DNA from: Albula goreensis
Lineage: Eukaryota > Chordata > Actinopteri > Albuliformes > Albulidae
Reading direction: 5' to 3'
Length of the DNA stretch: 64,000 bases
NCBI GenBank assembly: GCA_022829145.1
Contig: CM040753.1
Coordinates: 17,337,884-17,401,883 of the forward strand
The translations under genes were made by a program, and so were the position numbers. Below, in pieces: positions 53,501 to 64,000 of the stretch. The notes beneath the pieces are model-generated. The model worked only from the letters and a program-made list of their open reading frames with translations, was not told where the DNA came from and searched no databases. Each line of letters begins with the position of its first letter. Position 1 is the stretch's first letter.

Positions 53501-56500
53501 GGTACTGCTTTTCCATCACACAGCAGAAAAGACAAGAACACAGTAAACCTTTATAATCATTACTTGCACTTTTGAACTCAGACTGGGCTCTGATTTAACA
53601 ATGTATCCCCTTTAAATGTACCCATTTCTATTTTTAACAAGAGCAGCCAATGGAGGAAACCAAGGATAGCTGCCTAGGTGTGGTGAATCAGCAGAATTGA
53701 GCCAAACAGCTTGCTGAGAGAGCTATATGCCTAGTCTTTATTGGTTACTCTGATGAGTAGCAGAGAGATTGCATCGTTACTAGCCTGTCATGATAAGGTA
53801 TTACTTAACATCCTGTGGAATGAAGAGAAACAAGAAAGCTTCAAAACTATCTTAATTCCTCTAAAATGTTTAATAGGACAGTACATATAGCAGCTTAATA
53901 CACAAAGGGGGATTTGTTTTGTTGTTTTTGTTTTTTGTTAGCTGTTTGCATCATTGGGCCAAGCTAGGCAGGAACTACAGTGCTTGTGAATTTAACTGGA
54001 AATTAAACTGAATGATAAAGATAGGGAAATCTTGAGGTTCAAGAAAAAATGAAGTTACAAATGGATTTAATCACACTAAAAGTAGCAAAATTAAAATAAT
54101 GATTCAAAAACTTTGGATATTTTTAAGAAGCATTTAACTAACCAAAATGTACAATCATAATATAATAGTAGAAATGTGTTTCATGTATTGGTGAAAAAAA
54201 TATGTTTACTTCAGAATTATTTATTATATGCAGAAATTGACTTTGGTGTTCTGGCTAAAAACTGGGGCTGAGACCCTAAAATAATGCACCCTTCAGAGGT
54301 CAGGCATTGAAGCTTGCCTTTGTTAGGTAACAGCAGCTTTAAGTCCACTCACCAGTCAATAAAATGAAGTACGACACTACAAAAAAATGCTTTCCAATCA
54401 CTGAGCAGAGCACAGATCACAGAAACAACAGGCAGCTCTTGTTCCCTTTGCATGTATGTGCAGTGTAGAGGCATGTCAGGTAGGAAGGAAAGTTGCTTTG
54501 GAGTCTGGCTCAGGCACACACACCCTTCCCTACCCCCACCACCCCCCTCAGTCCTGAGGAGTCACTCAAACACAACCCGACCCAGACGAGTGCCACCAGT
54601 CTTTCCTACAACCCTTATGCAAACCATCACTGCCAATCACCTAAAAATGAGACCCCTTTACAGCCAAAAAGTCTCTTTTTTAATTCTAATCCAAGGGGAA
54701 TGAATATGAGAATGAAAGCAAATGTATAAATAAACACAGCACGTGTTCTGTCTGAAAAGTGACTGGAAGCGAACGCAGCGATGGGGACACGTCAGCAGTG
54801 GAGAAACAGCCTTGGTTCAGGTGGGAGTGGGGACAGAATAGTAAAGCAGAGACACAATGGAAACTGAATACTGCTCAACACTGTCATGCCAGCTTCCACG
54901 GCCTTGATTACAGGCACAGTTTGTGCACCACGTTTTGAAAATCATAAATGAAATCACTACAGTGACTCTCTGTGCAGAAAAAAGTGGGGCAGTAAGCCTT
55001 GTTTCAAGCTCATCAACAATTTCCAGTACAGCTGCACCACCTGACGCAGCCAATTTAGGCCAAAGACCACACTGATTAACCTCTATGTCTTTAGGTCCTG
55101 ATTGTCTTCTATGTCTATGTCTTTTGATGTTTAACTTACAAAAAGTCCTTCCTAAAATGTTTTAACTAGTTATTCTAAACACCTTAAACACAGATTCCAC
55201 TTCTGAATGTTATTTGTCAGGAATCTGGCAGAAGGCAAAATTAAATGTAAATATATGAAAGCAAAAGGTTGCTAGGATTGTGTCACGGCTTTGCGCCGTT
55301 GTCAATTCAACATGACAGATTCTGCACAGAGCCCATTTTTCAATAACAGAAAGTGAGTGTCGGCATCTGGACTTCAAACCATTGAAATCATTCTATCCGA
55401 CTATCATAATGTCCAACTATAGTGGATACGGTGTGTTTCATTTAATATATTTTACAGAACAATGTGTGGCTTTATTACTAAAAACGGAGAGCTACACATA
55501 ATGATAATACAAAAGAAACGTAACTTAACAAAAGGTTACATTACATCTATACTAACCCCTCATTGAACTATTTTACAATAAACCTTTCATTTGTAAGGTT
55601 ATGTGCAATTTCAAATTGTATATCTGCCAGAATACGCAAAAAATTGCTATCACTTTAAATGTAATTTGCTTAAACTGCTATGTCAATGACCTACACAGGT
55701 TTTTTTTGCACATTCTTCTCTTTCGTTCCAACAAAAAAACAGATAATTCCAGATTTTTGGATGAACTAATCCTAATATTATGATCATTTTGAAAATTTCT
55801 AAAGTTTGCATAACTCTATAACAAAATAACCCATTGTGCCTAGTATTTTGTAGGCCTATCATCAATATTTTTAATATATGACGATGTTTCACTTCCCTGA
55901 AACTATAATGAATATTGCCATTATATTTTCTCTTCTACTGAAACAAAAACTAAAATTAAAAAAGTAATTAAGCATTAGAAGCCTATACATTTCTTTCTTT
56001 ATGGCGATTGGGCTCACCTAAAATAACCTAACAACTACTAGGTATGACATGTTTTCTCTAAAAAGTGCTGTACAAATGAGACAAGTGCCCCAATTTCCTA
56101 ACAAATAGAATAGGCACGTGAATAAGGCTGGTTGTCTTTTTGTGTGCTGCACTTACAAAAATCTACCTATCATTAGGCTGTGTACTGACCACAGGAAACC
56201 CCAATATACTTAAAACCCACCAGAGTTTATTTTGTTGACAATTACTTCAAAAATAAAATCATAACGCTCAAAATAAACCAGCTTGAACAGGTATTACTCT
56301 AGCTTCACATGCATGTGTCCTATAATGTATTTTGTGCTGTATCTATTCAAAAATAATGTTGAAGAATATATCAGTTCATATGAACCATTCCATAATTAAA
56401 ATAATTCTAGGTATATTAATATGATACACATTTTTCCCCTGCTTAAAATATATAGCTCAGTGCTACTTATATTTATACATGCATTCTGAACAAGCAGGGA

Positions 56501-57875
56501 ATGTACTTAATTATTAAATCATCATTACAAAAACGATGGAACAGTGGAATTGATGGCTTGTTCGGACAGAAATGTACAAGTGTACAAATGTACAAGCTGT
56601 GAAATGTACAAGTTGTGAAATTGTGCAGTGCATGCCATGTTTACTGCCATTCTGTTTTTGCTTGACATATAAAGTGTTCTGCTTACATGTTTTAGTGAGA
56701 ATGTGGAGTAACAAGAAAACAGAGGGAATAAGTTAGTCTCCTGTACATGTCACTCCTCAGATTCTACATCTCCCTCTCTGTGGTCCTGCAGAGTCAATGA
56801 AAAATCCTACATTCCTGATTTTGTCAATTAATACCAACTGAGATCTTGCTTGATTAGAAGTAAGGAAGAAAGTCACATCTAGACAACCTCTATTTGTGGA
56901 AAAAAGTTTCATGGGCAGGCACATTGCAAATTAAAAGAAAATTAAAAGAAAACTTTCATACAGAACCGACTTAATGTGTTTAACCTACTGATCAATCCTT
57001 CCCACTTCTATTACAGCTTTCTTTTCAGTTTATATTGTAGGGGTAGAAGGCGGCTGAAGACAAATCGCTGTCTCTCTTTACACATTACAACACACAACCG
57101 CCTTGGAGGGAACTCCAACCGACGATTCCATAGAACACATGGCGCATACAGCAGGGATGATCAGACGAAACAGGCATATAAATCTAAACAATACACTTGT
57201 CAATAACCTAATATTGTGATTACATTCAACTACAATTATGATTTTTCTAACTACAGAAAAGACACAGCCACTCTAAAGCAGCTAACGTTACAGTGATAAC
57301 AGAACCCAAATCGAACTGTGAAGTATGTTTGCGGGAGCGGGATTTCTCTCAGATGTACTTGTAACGGAGCTCTGTTTGGAATGAACTCCCCTTCAACTAT
57401 TTAAATTATGCAGAGCACAAGACAAAACAATTCAAAGCCCATCCGAACTCTAATATGCTCGGTAAACAATACACATAACCATGCATGCGCTTCACATTCT
57501 GATCGTTGGCATGAAATGCGATAAATGAATGAATGCACGCTTGTAGCTAAAGCTACTCTTGAGAACGTCAATATCTATAATACTAACAAAGGATATTCAA
57601 AGAATAAATATTATCTTAAGGTTGTAAGCGAGGCATAATTTCTAGATAACTAAGAAGCATACGTAAACCTCCAAACAGGAAACTTTGTAAAGTTGGCAGA
57701 GGGAAAGCGCGACGGTGTGACCGACCCTCTTTAAGGACTGTACCAACGTTCATCCCGCCCTTTTCTCAACTTAACTCGCATCTGCATTTTAAAACAAGCA
57801 CTTATAGAAGACGCATAGACACACAAACACTTTTTCTTACATGATGCTAAAAGATAAAAAGAAACGAACATTTAC
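50543..57875. other. Intronic stretch up to exon 1, no gene
   Basis: AT-rich intron 1 with one GC-richer motif block at about 52970-53270, a short ATGTACAAG-type direct repeat at 56570-56625 and a modestly CpG-richer end near 57680-57800. No exon was recognised. Confidence 0.5.
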
Positions 57876-57905
57876 CTGAGTAAGACAGAGAGGAGAATAC
57901 ATCAT
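57876..57905 (-). CDS. nfic: Nuclear factor I (NFIC-like), coding exon 1 (N-terminal 10 residues)
   Basis: The exon encodes MMYSPLCLTQ and ends exactly at CAG followed by a GTAAAT donor, in phase 0, which joins in frame to exon 2 (GAT GAG TTC, giving LTQDEFHPF). This is the usual NFI first-exon peptide (MYSPLCLTQ in NFIA, MYSSPLCLTQ in NFIC, MMYSPICLTQ in NFIB, all recalled). The start lies in a good context, ACC ATG, with A at -3, and a second ATG follows directly. The same frame is closed by a TGA in the region 57957-57962, so translation cannot begin further upstream in this frame. The single-Ser, double-Met form resembles NFIB or NFIA more than mammalian NFIC, which leaves some doubt over the paralogue. 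The exon lies 28,056 bp upstream of exon 2. Confidence 0.9.
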
Positions 57906-57951
57906 GGTGCAATGGAACTTATGACTTGGCAAGTTGAAAAAGACTGAGAAG

Positions 57952-58020
57952 TCACTGAATCATTTCTTCACAATTCACCATTATCATCATCACCACCACC
58001 ACTACCACCATCATCATCAT
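57952..58020 (-). other. Repeat-encoded upstream ORF (22 codons) in the presumed 5' UTR
   Basis: Reading toward the gene, a run of ATG, GTG and GTA codons formed by a CAT/CAC trinucleotide repeat opens an ORF of 22 codons. It begins MMMMVVVVVVMMIM and ends in TGA 46 nt before the main start. It is out of frame with the main ORF and contains eight ATG codons in that frame. Whether it is transcribed depends on the transcription start, which is not proven, but it lies only 47-115 nt upstream of the main ATG and so is very likely within the 5' UTR. Confidence 0.5.
57981..58020 (+). repeat. CAT/CAC trinucleotide repeat in the presumed 5' UTR
   Basis: About 40 bp of ATC, ACC and CAT triplets. On the gene strand this gives ATG/GTG codons and creates the upstream ORF described separately. 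Confidence 0.9.
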
Positions 58021-58195
58021 TCGACTTTAGGTCCGTACAAAATTACAGCCCTCCGAAAAAACAGCAATGCAAGAAAAAATAAAGTGCAAAAATTCTGGAG
58101 GGCAAGGATAACTTGGAATAAAATACGCAGAGAATGCTTGAATAGGTGGAAGGTCGGGAAATCTGTTCCATTTAGGAAATGGGGGAGAGAAAGAA

Positions 58196-58450
58196 TCAAA
58201 GAATGAGAAAATGAAAAAGAGGGAGGAATGAAATGACGTTTTGAAAATAGCCCATCCCAGAAAATAAGGAACTTAAAGATGCAGTATCCCCGATTTCCAA
58301 TGTCCAACGAGATCCGTACAGTTCATAAAATAATGAACATGTAAATACGACCTCCTCTCTCTCCTGCTCAGGTGCAGCGTCCGAAAGAGATGTTTCATAA
58401 ACAAAAAAGGCGAATGACTTTCTCTCTCCCATACATGCGCGCACACTCAT
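58196..58450 (-). other. Possible longer upstream ORF (84 codons)
   Basis: An ATG-initiated frame begins MSVRACMGERKSF and is followed by an acidic stretch (EQEREE) and a hydrophobic tail. It resembles no protein I recognise. If transcription starts near 58615 it would be an upstream ORF in the 5' UTR; otherwise it is chance. The composition does not argue strongly for a conserved peptide. Confidence 0.2.
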
Positions 58451-58479
58451 TCCCTCCCTCCTTTCCCAGTAACACAGAG

Positions 58480-58735
58480 AGAATGGTGATTGCGCTTGTG
58501 CTTTTCACTCCGAACAAGAAAGAACAAGGGGACTAGCGATTCGTGTTCATTCAACAGTTTTCAAATTAACGATCGGGGTCTGGTTATTTAAGACCTCAGA
58601 GATCCGAAATATCACACATTTCTGTTGTCAGCATCAGACTGGATTTTTTAAAAGCGGCGCGACTAACCGGAGGTTTAACTTTATGTGCAAGGCGCGATTG
58701 GGTCGCGGTGACGGCTCCAGGACTCCGAAAATAAT
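58480..58735. promoter_or_regulatory. CpG-enriched block upstream of exon 1
   Basis: By eye this 250-bp block has roughly 18 CpG dinucleotides, far above the surrounding CpG-poor sequence, including GGCGCG and GGTCGCGGTGACG. It fits an unmethylated promoter-proximal element of the NFI gene. Confidence 0.45.
58610..58735 (-). promoter_or_regulatory. nfic: Candidate core promoter of the NFIC-like gene
   Basis: A CpG-rich stretch holds an inverted CCAAT box (ATTGG at 58697-58701 on the plus strand, flanked by CG dinucleotides). About 45 bp further toward the gene is an A/T run, CTTTTAAAAAATCC on the minus strand (58645-58655 region), that could act as a weak TATA element. With normal spacing this predicts initiation near 58615-58625, giving a 5' UTR of about 715 nt. 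The motif spacing is what is seen; promoter function is inferred. Confidence 0.35.
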
Positions 58736-60329
58736 ATTAACCATTGATTAAAACATACAAAATAAAGATGATCAAGTTACGCATAATCTGCACAATTTTT
58801 ACATCACTTTAGCAAAGAGAAAGGTAAATCTGCTCATCAAATGGAGAATTTAGCTCTGTGTGAGCAACCCAAAGTAAAATATACTCGTGCGTAAATATGC
58901 ATACACTTAGGAGCCTATGTGTTTTGTTATTCAAAGCATAGTTTGGTACCAGTACAAAGTACTAGTGGAATGACCAACAAAACATTACATACTATTTTTC
59001 TACATATTACCTAAAAGTGCTGTTCGGTTATCTAAGGTGTACGCAACAATAAACAAAGTATGACTGTTCGCTTTGTATTGAGTTCAGAAAGCTATAACAT
59101 ACTACAGCACCAGTTGAATAACTCTGGAATTCAACAAATAATTGTCAAATTATGGTTTCAAAAACTATACATGTGAAAAAATGCATTGGCGCAAAATATA
59201 AATTAGTCAGGGATATAAATTAATATTTTGTGCATGAGTCCATCTATGTAATGCCACTGCTATCGGCTAAAACACTTGAAATTTATTCAAGACAGTACTA
59301 CTACCTAAATCATACGTGTTTGTGTTGGAACAGTATACAGTAAGTTATAGTAGAATATTTTATCCGACTGAGGTAAATCACCAACTTAATCAAGAAGACC
59401 AATGCTGCCACCTCAACACTGGCTAGACAGCTTTGTCCTGGACGTACCTTCAACAGTCGGGCAAGGCATTCTTGTTTTCCTCACTTTGTTTATTTGCTTA
59501 ACACTCAGTTTGATGAAAAAAGATGGAGACTGCGAGATATAGATAATCCTATGTTAACAAGCATGCGTCATATTGGACTCATCGGATCAATAAAATCAAT
59601 TTCCGCTGTCATTCGTTACCCACAGTGCTCCTCTGTTTTGTTTTATGCGTAGTGTTTTGTGATCTTACATGCATGTTGTTGCTATTACATGCTAAACAAA
59701 ACTCACCATAAGTATTGGTTCTTTATTTCACAAAGTAATGACGATTGTAGTAATTCTGCTGTCACTAATTGTGTATCAATAATGTGATTCTTATTGTATT
59801 GAAAAGTGCCCAAACCTCTGCCAGAAAAATTACGAAGCACACCTTATGATTGCAAAGAAATTTCAAACAGTCTTAAGATCTGCAGGATCTAAGGACAACT
59901 AACAACAAACTGTTTGGTTACTTTACCAGTTAAAACAATGTGAACAGGCATAACCTCAAATATAAAACGTATTGTCAGTACTCAGACTAAAAACGTATAC
60001 ATGGAATAACTTTAACTATATATATTTAGGCTACTCAAACATTCTACTGCCCAGCCCAAAGGTTTACAACAACTTAATATGAAACTTGCATCAATATCAG
60101 TATTATTTACCATTATTATCAATAACACTGGAAATGCTTACTACTGGTCGGCTGTTTCTGAAGTAAAATGTTACCCCAAAAGTGCAACTTGACATTAGTA
60201 ATGAAGTATTCATGGACCAATGCTTGCAAAATTGCATACAATTGCAAGTTCGTGTCTTGCGAGAAGTGTCTATAAAGAAAGAGTCTGTGCAGGTACAGTA
60301 ACTACAATACACACTGATTTAGAAGTGCG

Positions 60330-60560
60330 TCTACATTGATGTATCACAGCGGCGCTGTAACTATGACGAGTCCCTGCTAAGGAGCGCCTCTGTCGGTCTA
60401 TGGTTCAAATTCATGCCGGCGCGCCTGCGGCTCAGGCTGCGGCCATTTTCTGCTGTAGCTCTTCAAACTCTCTACCGGCTACGGCGTCTAGCGGCTTTGA
60501 ACTTCAACTTGGCCTTCGGGGTCCCATGTCGAAAACGCATCTGTGCTACTCTACATTCAT
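60330..60560. promoter_or_regulatory. Short CpG island-like patch about 2.5 kb upstream
   Basis: This patch is dense in CpG (GCCGGCGCGCC, GGCTACGGCGTCTAGCGG) and contains GGCCATTTT at about 60441-60449, which resembles a YY1 site. It may be an alternative promoter or distal regulatory element of the NFI gene or of a divergent transcript. No coding exon with a matching splice donor was recognised in it. Confidence 0.4.
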
Positions 60561-61799
60561 TGTCAAATGCCAAATAAGTTTAAAGATTAAACGGCAAAAC
60601 GTTCAGTATTTTTATCATTACGTGCCCCTATAGCAAAATTATGTCTACACTTTCTAACCTTTCCCACAAACCTTCCGCTTGGCTAAGACCCAACAAGAAA
60701 AAAGAGTAACTGCCGAGAAACAGGAAGGAGAAGAAGAAAACCAAAATAGTCTTCAACTATAATCTCAATTTGTCTGAAAGAGAACAGAACTCGTGACCAT
60801 TCTCGCAGTGAGTCTGCTGGAATAACGACAAATAATGAGGAAATTGATTTGTTAACGTACCATTGCCAAGCGAAACTGCCAACCCCCAAAAAAAGTTGTA
60901 GCTATGAGGCTTTTGCTGCACCGCAGTTCAGCGCCTGGTCATCTCGTCGATGCTGTTTTTTATTATTATTACATTTCCATTCTCTCCGTAAAGAAGTAAT
61001 CCCTGGTCTTCTGAAGGGGAATAACCCGAGCCGAGATAATAATATAGAAGCGTCCGATGAAATCTGCAGCTTCAGTCCGATCCGAACCCCCGTCACAAGG
61101 TAGAAAAGGACAAAATAAAGATCTTGCAATAATATTATACAGCTTGCATAATTGTAGCAGGACTGTAGCCTGCTAGTTGAAGTAGCTATATCGGTTGATG
61201 GTGCTTTGCTGTGTCGTGATGATGTTGGCTGGGTATCTTAAAATTGTAATGCCGATTCCTCGGTCTCATAGATGTTGCAGCATTGTGCACATATCTTTGA
61301 ATTTTTTACGCTATCAGCGTTTCCGTCTGATTGTTTCTCCCCTGTGTCCATACAGACGGTCTGAGTGGTGTTTTCCTGGGAGATCTTACAGTCGTCTCGG
61401 AGAAGGCATAGATGAAACACATGGGGGTTGGGGGGGGGGGGGTAGTAATCTATTAGTGTTGCACTTGATGGCGTAGTTCATATAAAAGGGGGAGAGAAGA
61501 GAAAAAGACATGTCAACAGATACTACTTAAAAAAACGGGAAGAGAAATGGCGCGTTAAGTGAAAGTCAGAAATTAATCGCATATATTATGATACTTAATT
61601 AATTTTTGTATATTCATTTCGGTTTTTCACGAAATGCAAAACACTATTGAAAGGTAGGTTAAAGTGAAAAGTTGGGGGGGGACTGATGATGTATGTCGTT
61701 AATAAACCCGCAACTGCATGTACCGTCCCCTTTTTATTCTCAACTGGTTTTTCTCTTTAGCCCCCTCCTGGCCTCGGACTATTCGGCATTCTTTTTAAA

Positions 61800-61817
61800 C
61801 AGGTGAAGCGACACCTG
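61800..61817. promoter_or_regulatory. Paired E-box (CAGGTG N6 CACCTG)
   Basis: Two CACCTG-type E-boxes lie as an inverted pair separated by 6 bp. ZEB1/ZEB2 proteins are known to bind paired CACCTG sites with their two zinc-finger clusters, and single sites serve SNAI and bHLH factors. The position about 3.9 kb upstream of the NFI start makes a regulatory role possible but unproven. Confidence 0.3.
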
Positions 61818-62070
61818 ACTGACGCTGCTTTTAATTCAGGACATGGTATTCCCAGATTTTCTATGACAAACCCAATTTTCTACTGAGAGAGGGTACGCTA
61901 TCACGAGGAACTTGGGTAGACAAATTTTCTTGTTGAACAACGCCACCATAATAAACAACACGAAGTTGCTTTTTGTATAAAATAAAAGCTGCATGGGAAT
62001 AATATCCACGAATCGGACTATTCAATGCATTGCATGCCTTTTTCACTGCCTCTCCCTCCTTCTCTCCTCC

Positions 62071-62127
<57 letters not shown>

Positions 62128-62140
62128 CAACAACAACAAC
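62071..62140 (+). repeat. Compound (AC)n(AAC)n microsatellite
   Basis: About 55 bp of AC dinucleotides pass into five AAC trinucleotides. Confidence 0.97.
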
Positions 62141-64000
62141 TTTTTAAATTAAAGGATACAGAAGCAAAGTACTTTTTCTCTTGAGAAAATATTAGCGTTA
62201 AAAATGCATGCTGATCAATGGGCCTGTGGATATTTAAACTATGGTAGAGATGATACGGATATATCCGACTTAATTTCAATGGACAAATAAAACCATTCCT
62301 TTTATATAGATTGAAGACGAACAATTTTATACCTTCTCCTAAATGGTGGACAACTACATGTGAATAATTAGTTATCATTATTATGATTTATAATTAAACC
62401 TCAGTTGTTGCTATGCTAGCTGGAAGAATGCATTATTCATTGCAAATGATTTGTTGATTTACTTATTACACGTCTGTAACATGTACCTAGGCGACCACTC
62501 AAATTAATTTAGAAGGGTTCAGGGGTGCTAAGACTGAACAATAACGCCACGTACCCCTTGATCTATTTAATGTAGATTTAAAGTAATTTAGGAAATTGTT
62601 AATTTGAAGTGCTGTGACCAAGTCCAATAGAAATCTACCCCTTGACACTTCATGACAAACAAGACAGTATTCTTTAATCTCAGGAATATTGATCTTTGGA
62701 AGCATCGGTAATGGTGCACTGGAGTATTTAAAGGATTTGGCGGTATATTAAGACTCAAAAACTCTAAAATGCCGGAAAGGTACATTTGTTTCATATCTGA
62801 CACTGCATATGCTAACACTCTTACAGGGTTAATTGAACAAAAATTGTCCAGTTGGCATGTCAGTAAGACTTTTATACTCGGTGTGTTTATAAACTTTGTG
62901 TGCTATATAATTTTATTCTGACGTTTGATACTGTGGTCATTGCAGGAGAGAAAGAATATAAACCAAATCATATTTTTGCCTTCGTTACGTCGTTTCAGAT
63001 CTAATTCCGCAAATTAGTATTGCAATGGATCTCTATTTATATTTACAATCTATATAATAAACTAGGAGAAAATAAAATAACTTTAACACATTCCATGATT
63101 TTCCAACACAATATGTGCTTGTAGAAAGCACACTGTTACAGATTATTTAGCGATATGAATACTGTCTTGTACAGGCATGTAAATCTAATTAAGATGCGTT
63201 TTCTGGATTGCTGCCTAAATTAGTAGTTTTATGTCGGTATGTTTAATTCATGTTCTATATTGGGTGCTTTTCTGAGAGCGCTTTCTACATTTGGGGCCTA
63301 CTTTTCAGTTGCACCCAAGACAATTTACTATCTAAATATTATCGCAACCGTCGGTTTGTTTTCTCCGGTTTATTCCAAATTGTCTCTGTATTGTTCTATT
63401 CAAGAATTTATTTTTTCTGTATTTACTCTTAAGATTTCAATCAGTAGGACATGTCATAATATAAGGAAACACTTCATGAATTAAGTTTAGAAAATCGTTT
63501 TTCTCTGAAAGAGTATGCATAAAGCAAGTTCGAATAACCCGTCAATTTGCTATTAAAACCTGCAATGTACAATTGGTTTTACTATGTTTTAATTCAACGC
63601 AAAAAGAATGTATTCTAAGGAATACTGAACTGAACTGATCTTCGACATATCCATATTTCCGTTACCTCTCAGCTTCCCGTAACTGTTTGCACATAAATCA
63701 ACGACTGCAACAAAATATGTTATATGCTTTAAATATATTTATTATTACATAAATGCTATGCTATTGTAAGTCAATTTTTTCTACCTTCTTTTAAACAGTA
63801 AGTATTGGTTTTTGAACTTCTGCCTAATTCAAGTCGTTCTAAAAGTTCTAGAAGTTATTCGTTTTCATTATTTTTGTAAGTTGGCATTGTCATAAATTTA
63901 GTTCATTATTGAAGAAGTGGTTTATTTGGGGAAGTAGGTACACGTTTGTAGTATTTATTTCCATATAATCCCATAAAATTTATTCTTAAACATTAACCAT

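Larger units (their letters stand above)
58741..64000. other. Upstream flank of the NFI gene, no gene recognised
   Basis: AT-rich sequence with no convincing coding exon on either strand. It contains the CpG patch at 60330-60560, two GCCAA NFI half-sites at 60865-60869 and 60878-60882, a G run at 61424-61443, the paired E-box and a compound CA/AAC microsatellite. From about 62150 to the end nothing notable was seen. Confidence 0.6.

Noticed and set aside
58017-58307. 96-codon frame upstream of exon 1
   Set aside because: It begins with TTG and contains no ATG, so it is not a standard upstream ORF.
59442-59469. Possible alternative NFI first exon, ATG CCT TGC CCG then a GTACGT donor on the minus strand
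   Set aside because: The 22-nt piece leaves phase 1, which does not join in frame to the GAT that opens exon 2.
60361-60420. tRNA-like B box (GGTTCAAATTC at 60402-60412)
   Set aside because: No cloverleaf arms or convincing A box at the right spacing were found; the CpG-rich context explains the words better.

Overview
The window is vertebrate genomic DNA, AT-rich and almost entirely non-coding, and most likely from a ray-finned fish. The support is two exons with vertebrate splice signals in a nuclear factor I gene, many long CA/GT microsatellites, decayed tRNA-derived SINE and DNA-transposon pieces of the fish kind, and very large introns. No bacterial-type gene organisation and no retroviral or other virus-like element was recognised.

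Only one protein-coding gene can be supported: the 5' part of a nuclear factor I transcription factor, best matched to NFIC, on the minus strand. Reading along the gene (high to low coordinates): an upstream region (about 64000-58740) holds CpG-rich patches and a paired E-box. A candidate promoter lies at about 58610-58735, with an inverted CCAAT box and an A/T-rich TATA-like run. A presumed 5' UTR with upstream ORFs follows, one of them made from a CAT/CAC trinucleotide repeat. Coding exon 1 (57905-57876) encodes ten residues. Intron 1 is 28,056 bp (57875-29820). Exon 2 (29819-29288) is exactly 532 bp, encodes most of the DNA-binding domain and ends in phase 1. The last 29,287 bp (29287-1) are intron 2 and run off the window. 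Exon 3 was not found.

The introns hold microsatellites, several minisatellites, a long-terminal-inverted-repeat foldback element, a small MITE family with two copies, hAT-like and Tc1/mariner-like remnants, and SINE fossils. They also hold GC-richer blocks with clustered transcription-factor motifs that look like candidate enhancers. A few plus-strand (antisense) splice-site-like patterns are worth testing as antisense RNA exons. The most interesting leads are the repeat-encoded upstream ORF, the mosaic look of exon 1 versus exon 2 of the NFI gene, the foldback element, a short hairpin with a G-U-compatible mismatch at 3796-3845, and the possible antisense exons. None amounts to a demonstrated new system.
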